From the NCBI RefSeq assembly GCF_021130785.1, contig NC_060209.1, positions 22,072,001-22,136,000 on the forward strand: a stretch of DNA of 64,000 nt, written 5' to 3'. The position numbers were made by a program, and so were the translations under genes. The notes under the pieces are model-generated. The model saw only the letters and a list, made by a program, of their open reading frames with translations, ran no database searches and had not been told where the DNA came from. This DNA is from Homalodisca vitripennis (taxonomy: Eukaryota; Arthropoda; Insecta; Hemiptera; Cicadellidae). Shown in pieces: positions 26,776 to 37,400 of this stretch (positions are counted from its first letter, which is position 1; each line of letters begins with the position of its first letter).

Positions 26776-29700
26776 AACCTTAACTAGGTATCTAATAAGA
26801 AAATTTTGAGATATAATATGCTATAAGTAAGCCACCTTACTCGTAAGCCATCTCTCCGTAACCTGTTTAACAGATCCTTAACTTTTAACTCAACGTCGAA
26901 ACATAAATTAAACGCCATTAAATGCAATTTATCCTGTGTCTTTACTTGTAATGGTGTTGCTTCACAAACACAGTGTTTTTTCAGTGACGACACCTCAATT
27001 TAACATGCAAAATTAACCAGTACATTCTCGTAGTTTTAAATTCTGACAACCCCAACGCACCTGTACTACGAGAAATAAGTAAGCATTTCGGTAAAATCTT
27101 TGGGTAAAGTTTATGTTAACTTGTAACTGCAATGTACATATTACTAGTCCTCAATTACACGTATATATTAACAAAAAGTACATTCATTATAGATAAAAAC
27201 CACTTCCGACCACTGTGCTACTAACCTATTTAAAGCTCAGCGGATCTGTTTCAAGGAAGCGGCAGTATTCTGATGGCAGCTCAAATCACATCAACTGTGA
27301 TGTACCTGGGGTTGACAGCATCCATCTCCATCTCATACTAGCTGATACGATCCTCGTATTGATGCAAAGAATAGTAAAAATTAGGATCTGGCTCAAACAC
27401 TCAATTTCAATGGAAATTGCGTATTACTAAACCGCTACCTTCGTGAATCTTCAATACACGTATGACTATTGTTGAATAATATGTAGTATACAATAATAAA
27501 ATATTGTAGCTTTAAAATAGTTTCGCTCTAAATAGACTCAAAACTCATGTAAGTACCTAATGTTAGATAGTCGGTAAATAACTGACAGGAAACCCAAACA
27601 TTTAAACTTAATATGAGAAAATTGTTTTTACGAAGCAATAAAAAAAGCTGGCCTTTCTACTAACTGAAACTCTCCATATTTTAACTAAAACTGTAATTCT
27701 GGTAAGTAGTCACCATGGCAACGGAAATAGGCCTTTCGCATTGGTGGGCTGAGAAATATGATATGAGCTAGAGGGAAGGTGGATTTCTCTTCAATTGTAA
27801 TTCTAGCACTAAACCACCACATTAGAGGAATATTTTTAGTTTAGCCTCAAACAAATAAATATTTCATTCAATTATATAAATCCATAACCTTATTTTTTTA
27901 TGTGTTGGTATGTTAGGCTACATTATTTATTATGTCAAATGTTAACATTTTATTATAAGTGTACAAATTTATCTTTTTCTGATATTTTCTTTTTGCCATT
28001 ATGGTTACCCATAAGACCAATGTAAAAGTATACTAACACTCAGAAATATCCCATTTGTTTAAAATTTAATAAGTAAGTTATCATACGAGATACATCTCAC
28101 AATCATATTTTTACAAGAAAATATTTATTTCAGTTTTTTTTTTTAAATCATTATTTCCCAAGAAATACTAAAAATCCATTCTTTTTCTAAAAGTGAGAGT
28201 AGCATATATACATATAAATTTTCTACAACCATATAATTGGTCCGTTTTCGTAAACAGTGCATACAGTGAATTTAAAACTAAATATCAATGTTTATTATCT
28301 TGGTTTTTCTACACTTTCTACACGAAGTATGTTATCGAAAGTTGTCAATTCAAGAATTATTCATTTCTCCATTGGAGGAAAAGATATTTCCTCAAATATT
28401 AAGTTTTAGTTTTATAACGATATACACGAGAGTAATTGTCGAATTTGATCTGAATATATATAAAGCCTGTAACTTACAGTTTTCGGACTCTTACAAACCC
28501 AAACAAGCACGTTAAGAACACGTTATGTAGAAAGATTAATCGGCGGTTTGATGTGAACTATTGTTTTAAAAGAACATTTTACTTATTATTTCAATATTAT
28601 TTCCTAATTTTACTTCGTATAAGCATTGTGAAAAAGTTACTGCACAATTGGGTAATTTTATAAGAATACTTGGAAACGAAATACACGAACTTTTGATACA
28701 ATATGTTATTATTACCGAGAGATCAATGTAAAAAGTATTTATTTTTCAATTCTTAGCTGAGTAACACTTAAAAATTAAATCCTTAAAAATTATTTATTTC
28801 TATAATACTATATACTATATCATGAAGAAAATGTATAGAAAATTGGAAACGGGATATCGATTTTGAGATTCGTAATGGAATTAAGAGCTAGTGTATCTCC
28901 CAAAAATATCAAAGACAAACGTCAGTGTCATGAGAACAAAGTAACAAGTGTTGATGCAGTATTTCATTCATCAATCATTCTGTGAAACAAAGGAGATGTG
29001 ACTTTTTTTGTCAAAGTTATTTTTACTCAACTTCCATTTCAACAAAGGCTCAGCAGAAAAGTTGGAACATATCGACGTTGAAAAAAACAGCTCTTTGTTC
29101 CGAACTTTATAATATGTTAAATAATAAATGACATACAAGAATTATAACGTGTATTTTTTTTAAATAATTGCATGAAAAAGCGTTCATCATTTACCACACA
29201 AATTAGCCGTCAGCTGTGCGTTATATTGCAGTAATGATCGTTGCCGGGGGCGTATCGGCTGATTACATTGACAGAGTAATGAATGTATGAGCTTGCCCAA
29301 CTTAGTAATGACCGTTCAACTATCAATGTTATCTATAGGTTCGAAGTATTATTTCACTTTAAAACCTCTAGAATCGAATCACTTTTACACAACATTTAGA
29401 TATGTTTGATCATATTTTTACTCTATTGTTAAAATTTTTTTGTCGTGACCTGTTAACTCGTAACGGATTTAATTAATTTTAAAAATTATTATGGAGTAGA
29501 AACAAACAAAATTCTATGTCAACTGCAGTAATATCTCAGTTACGAGATAAATATTTTGTTAGAGTGCATTCTACAAAAATATAAATATTTAAACATAAGT
29601 AATCAAGAATAAAAACATTTTAACCAGAACATTTCTCTCTCCCCGTTTACATCAACGTTCCAACTCACTTAGTTGGAAAATATTTAAATGTAAAATAACA

Positions 29701-30664
29701 GGACGATTCAGTTCTATGTCACAATTCTATGGGCCACACTGATAATGTATAGGTGACATATTTTATTGGGTATTGTTGGCTATTGGCATTTATTATGTGG
29801 AGGATATTTCTAGTGCAGAACGTTTTCAAATGCTTTTAGTTTTTTTAGTAAGTTATGAAAATTCTATAATAAATTACACCGATAGCCATAAATCTACACC
29901 AAAGTCATTAGGGGAGAAATACAACAAAACCGAGTCAGTGTTGGATGTGCAAAGACCACCAGTAGGCCTAAGTCTGCTGTGGTCAGTATTTTGCATTTAT
30001 CTACCGCAAGCCCCTATGACAAGCCGTCAATTTGTAATCTTCAGCAGCATTTGGCTATTACCTAAAACACAACAAAGCTCTCTTGACTGAATATATGCAT
30101 TACTATATACAATGTTATTGAAATTTAACTGAATTTAAATGTAAAAAAGATCATTGATTTCGTGATGTCATTGTTGATTTTGTGTTTGAGAGGACTCATG
30201 TTGTTGGCAATTTTGAAAATAAATTTATATTCCCCAACGTATATTTTCACCTTAATAAATACGTAGACAACACCCTCAAATTTGAGGGTCTAAATTATGG
30301 TATCAATTTTGTTTCTGAAATATTGCGTCAGTCACTTCACATTTCGCCTTAAAAATAACAATTTGGCTGTCTTGACAATAATTACGGGACCTTATACCAT
30401 TGGATTATTTCCATTAGGGTCAGTGAAAACATAAGATATTTTATAAACAACTCAACATGGCTTTAGAAAGGATAACGGAATTTCAGAAATATGCCATCGT
30501 TGTATGTTACAAAAGGTATGATACAAAGTTTCGAGGTTCGTAATCTATCCTCTTCGTCAGGTCGGGAAGGTATTAGTACATACAAAACTAAAGAACAGAG
30601 AGAAGAAAATAAGAGAAATAAAAGGTCTAAACATACTCAAAAGCTACAAGGAGTTCAGTCCTGT

Positions 30665-31684
30665 GGTTGGAAAGACAGACAGGAAAAAAAAACCTGGGCC
30701 TGGTTGGAAATGAAATTTGTCCAGGCCCATGAGTGACAAGGCTTCGCTAACGCTCGGCCAATGAGCAACTCCTAGTTTTCCCAAATTGGTTTCGATACTT
30801 TTCAACTACTTTTTGATTAATAATTGTTGAAAATAAATCACCAATATTTAAAAATAATATTTTCAAAAGATTAAAATTGTTAAAAGGTAAAATTTTATTT
30901 TGGAGGCTAATGGTTTATGTGAAAGTAATAATTCTTGTTTATAACACGTTCATTGAGTTACTATGTTACGTTTGAAACTACTATCATACTTTCAAGTAAC
31001 AATTATAATTTACATGTTACACTCATCATGGTATTAATATTTATTAGAGACGGAAATGGGCCGTTAAAATGCCTTAATGGAGCATGAAAGAAATTTACTG
31101 TATGGTTAATTCGTGCATAATTCAAACAAATTTAATTGGTATATATCGGTTTTGAAACCACAATAAGATGTTGACTATAGTTAATGAAGTCTATAATGCA
31201 ATTCTTTATTTAGATGAGTACTTTTGACATTAAGACGTAAAATTAGATTTTTGATAGTATATCATGTGTATCATGTTATATTTTTACATAGTTTATTGAG
31301 TTTTGTGAAATAACCATATTTGCTGTAACTTCTGATTGGTTGCCACAATGTCTACCAAACTTCAAATTCTTTGTTTGAAATTCAAAACATTGACGATAAA
31401 TGTTTTGATGGAATAACAGGATTACGGAACAAACAACACATATGTGTGTTATATCAATAGAAACGTGTATCTGTTATTGTAGCAGTTGATGATAGCAAAT
31501 ATTGGTAATCCATGCATAAAATATTGTGTTTTTTCACATGAAGGGTCAAAATTTACAGAGCTAAAAACTAAGAAAAATAAACTGAAATATGAAAATATTG
31601 GTTACGATAAAATAATTAAAGTAGCTGTATAAAATAAAACGTAGTAGGAGGATGTCAGACTATGTGTTGCATAATAGAGGATAT
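30665..31684. other. Non-coding; contains one copy of a shared repeat end at 30740
   Basis: Just after the end of the tandem array a repeat boundary runs from GACAGACAGG (30674) to GGCTTCGCTAACGCTCGGCC at 30740-30759. A near-identical end occurs at 33012 and 52265. The rest (30760-31684) is AT-rich and holds no gene that I recognise. Confidence 0.6.
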
Positions 31685-32800
31685 GGGCTATGTATAGGTG
31701 AACTTTCGTGCAAAATCACAAAATTTTCGCCAGACCGTGTTTCGAATAATAGGCTTCACTGAGGGGAAGCTCAATTTCGACACTATGGGCTTAATCTTCA
31801 CCATTAACCTCTATCTAGCCTATGAATAAGTGAACTTTCGTGCAAAATTACAATGTAGGTGTTCGCCAGACCGTGTTTCGAATAATAGGCTTCACTGAGG
31901 GGAAGCTCAGTTTCGAGACTATGGGCTTAATCTTCACCATTAACCTCTATCTAGCCTATGAATAAGTGAACTTTCGTGCAAAAGTACAATGTAGGTGTTC
32001 GCCAGACCATATTTCGAATAATAGGCTTCACTGAGGAGAGGCTCAGTTTCGAGACTATGGGCTTAATCTTCACCATTAACCTCTATCTAGCCTATGAATA
32101 AGTGAACTTTCGTGCAAAACTTACAAAGTGTTCGCCAGACCATATTTCGAATAATAGGCTTCACTGAGGAGAGGCTCAGTTTCGAGACTATGGGCTTAAT
32201 CTTCACCATTAACCTCTATCTAGCCTATGAATAAGTGAACTTTCGTGCAAAACTTACAATGTAGGTGTTCGCCAGACCATATTTCGAATAATAGGCTTCA
32301 CTGAGGAGAGGCTCAGTTTCGAGACTATGGGCTTAATCTTCACCATTAACCTCTATCTAGCCTATGAATAAGTGAACTTTCGTGCAAACTTACAAAGTGT
32401 TCGCCAGACCATATTTCGAATAATAGGCTTCACTGAGGAGAGGCTCAGTTTCGAGACTATGGGCTTAATCTTCACCATTAACCTCTATCTAGCCTATGAA
32501 TAAGTGAACTTTCGTGCAAACTTACAATGTAGGTGTTCGCCAGACCATATTTCGAATAATAGGCTTCACTGAGGAGAGGCTCAGTTTCGAGACTATGGGC
32601 TTAATCTTCACCATTAACCTCTATCTAGCCTATGAATAAGTGAACTTTCGTGCAAAATTACAATGTAGGTGTTCGCCAGACCGTGTTTCGAATAATAGGC
32701 TTCACTGAGGGGAAGCTCAGTTTCGAGACTATGGGCTTAATCTTCACCATTAACCTCTATCTTTCTTATGTATAATCGAAAGTTCGTGTAAAATTACAAC
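31685..32800. repeat. Minisatellite, about 8 copies of a ~134-bp unit
   Basis: Repeats of a unit beginning GTGAACTTTCGTGCAAA start near 31697, 31828, 31968, 32102, 32237, 32371, 32506 and 32639. Each contains CGAATAATAGGCTTCACTGA and ACCATTAACCTCTATCTAGCC. Two subtypes alternate: CCGTGTTTCG with GGGGAAGCTC in the first, second and last copies, and CCATATTTCG with GGAGAGGCTC in the middle copies. Length differences between units come from the variable AATTACAATGTAGGTGTTCG segment. No frame is open throughout. Confidence 0.9.
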
Positions 32801-33575
32801 TTTAGAACTTATCAATCTGTTCTTGAGATATCCTACGGAAAGTTGACATCAACGCTAAAACTAGATAGTTCCAATTCAGTAACATGTACCATCATCGAAT
32901 GCCAATATAGAACTGAACCTTCAAACAAATATGGTCTATAATTTTAGTGGTGTTTGAAATATGTTGCGGACAAACAGATAGACAAAGGTGAAATCTGATT
33001 AATCCCGAGTTAGGTTTCGCTAACGCTCAATCAATAACGAAAACAAAATAAATATTTAATAAATTAAAAAGTGTTAAACAAATTGGAGTAATTGGAGGCA
33101 AAAATTTTCTTTTTACTAATTTTCATGGTATTTTACGCGCTTTAAAATGAGATGCCTTAATTTTTTTGTGATAGAAGGTATGAAATGTTGGAAGGAATTT
33201 TAGGTTCCAAAAGAACTTTTTTCTTTCTCAAGCTGAATAATTTTTCTTGGAATTGAATAAGCTTAGGTTTAGTAGGGTTACAAACATCAGACACCCTATG
33301 TAAAGTTTTAAAATAAACACCCTTAATGTGCATAATAGTGTAAGAAGGCAAAGTAGTAGTTTAATAGTTAAATATGCTCTATTTGAAAACACAAGCAACT
33401 TATTTTAATTAATTGTTTTTTTTCAGCCTTCCATAGCAACTCTTCGGGATTTTTAAATTACAATTGCCGTAGTGATTTATAGCATTATTTAAAATATAAG
33501 AAGTGATACATTTTGCAACAAAGTGTCAGCAAATTTGGAATAGTAAAGTTATGTACGAGTATATAGAAGTTTAAT
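32801..33575. other. Repeat-family 3' part (to ~33035), then unremarkable AT-rich sequence
   Basis: 32805-33032 resembles 52130-52284: both contain GAACCTTCAA, a TCTTGAGATATC- or TTTCGAGATATC-like block, a GATAGACA motif and the end TTCGCTAACGCTCA. This suggests that the preceding minisatellite sits inside a member of a repetitive family. From 33036 to 33575 I see no gene or clear repeat. Confidence 0.5.
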
Positions 33576-33577
33576 AC

Positions 33578-33579
<2 letters not shown>

Positions 33580-33635
<56 letters not shown>

Positions 33636-33751
33636 TAGCACATTCACCCCGGCAAGTGAGAGATCCGGGTTCGACTCCCGGCGGAGCAAGTACTTTTTGC
33701 GATTCAATGTTTATTGAAATTAAATAAGGCAATTGCCATTTATACAATTTA

Positions 33752-33806
<55 letters not shown>
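33580..33806 (+). mobile_element. tRNA-derived SINE fragment sandwiched between two (TA)n tracts
   Basis: (TA)n tracts at 33580-33632 and 33755-33806 flank a 3' half-tRNA-like stretch (33633-33690). This stretch has an anticodon-stem-like TTCAC...GTGAG pair, a perfect pol III B box GGTTCGACTCC and the acceptor-like end CCCGGCGGAGC. A body ATTCAATGTTTATTGAAATTA follows. The matching 5' half with a perfect A box occurs at 61433-61475, so both are pieces of one SINE family. No complete cloverleaf is possible, so I do not call a tRNA gene. Confidence 0.75.
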
Positions 33807-33809
<3 letters not shown>

Positions 33810-34279
33810 AAGTTGAATGTCTACATATATATTGAATATACAGAAGTTGAACACCTTTATATATAGAGTATATAGAGGTTTAGGATACTTTACAATATTT
33901 GACAATTTTCAAAGAGCGACTAAATACAGAATGATAGTACGATTAAATCATATAATTCTTTTTGTATTATTAAGGTTATTAGATTAAAACTCTAATTTTG
34001 TCTTGTTTCTAATATATATTTACGAATTTCGCTTAATTTACATGAAGTAGAGGTACTAGAAATTAAGAACACTACACAAAGTTCAAAGCCATGCACAAAG
34101 AAGAAGAGTAAAACATTTGAACGTTAAACAAATAATTGAACTGCTCATCTTTCACTCCTCTCATTGATTATCCACTTCGAAATCCATCTACTGTTAGAAA
34201 TCACGCTGTTATTAGTTTTAAAAGCAAATACCTAAAGCTACCAAACCTTAGTATTGACAGAATATTCCTTGTGTTCCAG
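33807..34279. other. Intron or upstream sequence before the first recognised exon
   Basis: AT-rich. The last bases (CTTGTGTTCCAG) form a splice acceptor for the exon at 34280. The upstream reading frame is open back to 34136 but shows no receptor-like sequence, so it is taken as intron. Confidence 0.6.
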
Positions 34280-34423
34280 TGTGACCCAGGGGTGGGAGTA
34301 GACACTTATTTCCACGCGCTCTACACCCACACACACACCAGGATGCCGTTCCTCCTCGGTTCAGGGTGTTCTCAAGTGACGGAGAGTCTGGCGAAGATCA
34401 CTCCGTATTGGAACATGGTGCAG
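34280..34423 (+). CDS. GABA-B-R2: GABA-B receptor exon 1 of 7 seen (48 codons)
   Basis: Lies between the acceptor TTGTGTTCCAG (ending 34279) and the donor CAG|GTAAGT (34424), both phase 0. It reads CDPGVGVDTYFHALYTHTHT, then RMPFLLGSGCSQVTESLAKI and TPYWNMVQ. This is the first lobe of the Venus-flytrap domain, up to the strand that leads into the conserved Ser-rich ligand-pocket loop completed by the next exon. CSQVTESLAK and PYWNMVQ match the family pattern well. The residues THTHT are encoded by a short CA-rich tract and look one residue longer than the family norm. An upstream exon ending with an NDT-like motif is expected but was not located. Confidence 0.9.
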
Positions 34424-37400
34424 GTAAGTTCCTGACATCTGGTCAGAGATATTGCTTGGTTGGATGTGGTATCGATACGCGCTTTGAATATCTTTGGTGA
34501 TGAGTTACGTAATTGTTTATATCTACCATTAGTAATATAACTCAACCAATACGTAAATTCTATAGTTATCAGGTTCTTAAGGACTGTCACAAGACCAGTC
34601 ATAAAATCAAAGAACAACGAGGAGTACTAAGACAAATCGAAAATCTGTGTCCATAAAATTTCCTATCAAATTAAACTTCTTATTAAAGCTGGGATGGATT
34701 TACTTTCACCTTGCTATGTTACCACTGTCATGTACCTTTGTCTCGACAACTACCTGAAGTAATCGCTCAAAGTTCTTTTCATTTTAAGAAGTGTGTATTT
34801 TTTACCTTTAAGTGAAAATTAAAGAAGTATTTTTTTCGAAAAACTATGACTTTCTTACGTTTTAAAATACCTAAAATATGAACAATGTTAGACAAATTAA
34901 TTCAGTTATATTCACTGGCTCATTAAAAACCCGTACATTTTCTTGTAAAAATAACGTTTCAGGAATTGTAAATAAAGATAAACAAACCAAAAATAATACA
35001 TTTGTCTTCCCTTAAAAAGATTCATACCCCATATAGCGAGTACAATGTTATCCATATCAGCAGCTTTCTCTTTGTCAACATTTCTTCATAAAGATATTTT
35101 TTCGAGCTCTCGGCATTTGAAAATCGAACTTAATGCAATGATTCATGATTTTTCAAAATAACCTACATCTCCCTGCATATCCAATATCAGGAGAAGCATT
35201 GACCAAAAAGAGTTACAAGCTGTCCTAAGTCAGTGTATATAAAACACTTTCTGTAATAAGCAGTAATAAAACCACCTTAATGTTACGTAAAAGTAGATAT
35301 TTTTAAATATCCACATGAGTAAATTTTATCATATGAATTCCAAATCCATTGTAAATCTATTTATTCCTTTTAATTTCCTTTATTTGGCAAATATCATATA
35401 CTAAAAGACATCGTTCCATTAATATCCAAACATCACATTTTATAATAGTTCTGCATTTATATATCAGTAACAAGAGTTAAAAACTAGATGAAACTTTCTT
35501 CGTTATATTTACCATAACATGGCTGATTTACCAGTTTTGGCTTCTTACCACCATTCTGGAGCCATAAAATATCATACCAAACACACTTAAACGATATCTT
35601 TTGGCTTCACAACACATTTAAGAAATTCTCCAAATGAAAGAGCACACGTGTGCTGGTGATAGAACTAGGTTCATTTCATGTAAAAGTAACTGCAGTAATT
35701 TTAAACATGTGCTGGTTCAGTTCCAGTCATGTGTAACCGTTCTTTGTTTACAAATGAATAATCACGCTCTGTCGGTAGAACTTTGTGGATCTGGGTCGCT
35801 TTGATGCAACCACATGCATTTTGGGACATACTGGTGGATATTATAAACAGCAATAAGTAATTCCTCTGATTACATGTCAATTACCGAACCGATGTACAAG
35901 TGGCTGCGGTCATGTTAAACATATTCTGGTTTAATTCCAGTCATGTGTAACCGTTCTTGTTTACAAATGAATCATCATGCTCTGGCGGTAGCGTTTCTGT
36001 GGATCTGGGTCGCTTTGATGTACCTACCTACAATGTGGGATATACTGGTGACTATGATAAACAACGATGAGTAATTCCTCTAACTGATTACATGTCAATT
36101 ACCGAACCGATGTACAAGTGGCTGCGGTCATGTTAAACATGTGCTGGTTCAGTTCCAGTCATGTGTAACCGTTCTTTGTTTACAAATGAATAATCACGCT
36201 CTGGCGGTAGCGTTCTGTGGATCTGGGTCGCTTTGATGCAACCACATGCATTTTGGGACATACTGGTGGATATGATAAACAGCGATGAGTAATTCCTCTA
36301 ACTGATTACATGTCAATTACCGAACCGATGTACAAGTGGCTGCGGTCATGTTAAACATGTGCTGGTTCAATTCCAGTCATGTGTAACCGTTCTTTGTGTA
36401 CACGAATAATCACGCTCTGGCGGTAGCGTTCTGTGGATCTGGGTCGCTTTGATGCAACCACATGCATTTTGGAACATACTGGTGGATATGATAAACAACG
36501 ATGAGTAATTCCTCTAACTGATTACATGTCAATTACCGAACCGATGTACAAGTGGCTGCGGTCATGTTAAACATGTTCTGGTTCAGTTCCAGTCATGTGT
36601 AACCGTTCTTTGTTTACAAATGAATCATCACGCTCTGGCGGTAGCGTTCTGTGGATCTGGGTCGCTTTGATGCAACCACATGCATTTTGGAACATACTGG
36701 TGGATATGATAAACAGCGATGAGTAATTCCTCTAACTGATTACATGTCAATTAGCGAACCGATGTACAAGTGGCTGCGGTCATGTTAAACATGTGTGGTT
36801 TCAGTTCCAGTCATGTGTAACCGTTCTTTGTTTACAAATGAATCATCACGCTCTGGCGGTAGCGTTCTGTGGATCTGGGTCGCTTTGATGCAACCACATG
36901 CATTTTGAGAACATACTGGTGGATATGGTAAACAGCGATGATTAATTCCTCTCTAACTGATTACATGTCAATTACCGAACCGATGTACAAGTGGCTGCGG
37001 TCATGTTAAACATGTTCTGGTTTAATTCCAGTCATGTGTAACCGTTCTTTGTTTACAAATGAATCATCACGCTCTGGCGGTAGCGTTCTGTGGATCTGGG
37101 TCGCTTTGATGCAACCACATGCATTTTGGGAACATACTGGTGGATATGATAAACAGCGATGAGTAATTCCTCTAACTGATTACATGTCAATTACGAACCG
37201 ATGTACAAGTGGCTGCGGTCATGTTAAGTGTTGGTTCATTTCCAGTCATGTGTAACCGTTCTTTGTTTACAAATGAATCATCACGCTCTGGCGGTAGCGT
37301 TCTGTGGATCTGGGTCGCTTTGATGCAACCACATGCATTTTGGGACATACTGGTGGATATGATAAACAGCGATGAGTAATTCCTCTAACTGATTACATGT

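Larger units (their letters stand above)
5940..30664. repeat. Three-copy tandem array of an ~8.4-kb non-coding unit
   Basis: The same ordered set of landmarks occurs three times in direct orientation. TTTCCAATAAATGTATTAAC occurs near 7492, 15843 and 24221. A GCTTGACACCGCCGCTAGAT block occurs near 9240, 17599 and 26119. GGTTGACAGCATCCATCT occurs near 10827, 19248 and 27311. TATATTGCAGTAATGATCGTT occurs near 13123, 21590 and 29222. TCTATYCTCTTCGTCAGGT occurs or is mirrored near 14485, 22930 and 30541. Spacing is about 8.35-8.45 kb between copies where no insertion or deletion intervenes. I place copies at about 5940-15270, 15271-23655 and 23656-30664. No coding potential above short shadow ORFs was seen in any copy. 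Copy 3 ends abruptly inside the terminal hairpin. Confidence 0.85.
23656..30664. repeat. Tandem unit, copy 3 (truncated, rearranged)
   Basis: Third copy, about 7.0 kb. Relative to copies 1 and 2 it gains a short LINE tail (25050-25121). It has lost the stretch equivalent to about 9780-10200 of copy 1 at its position 26640. It gains an inverted duplication at 26712-26775 and carries unrelated AT-rich sequence at about 27785-28385 in place of the segment matching 11290-11930 of copy 1. Homology stops near 30664, where AGTTCAGTCCTGTGGTTGG of the hairpin spacer runs into an unrelated repeat, so the right arm is missing. It is the most diverged copy in its right third. Confidence 0.8.

Noticed and set aside
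33633..33690. tRNA gene
   Set aside because: Only the 3' half of a tRNA-like structure is present; no A box or acceptor 5' strand, so it is a SINE fragment.
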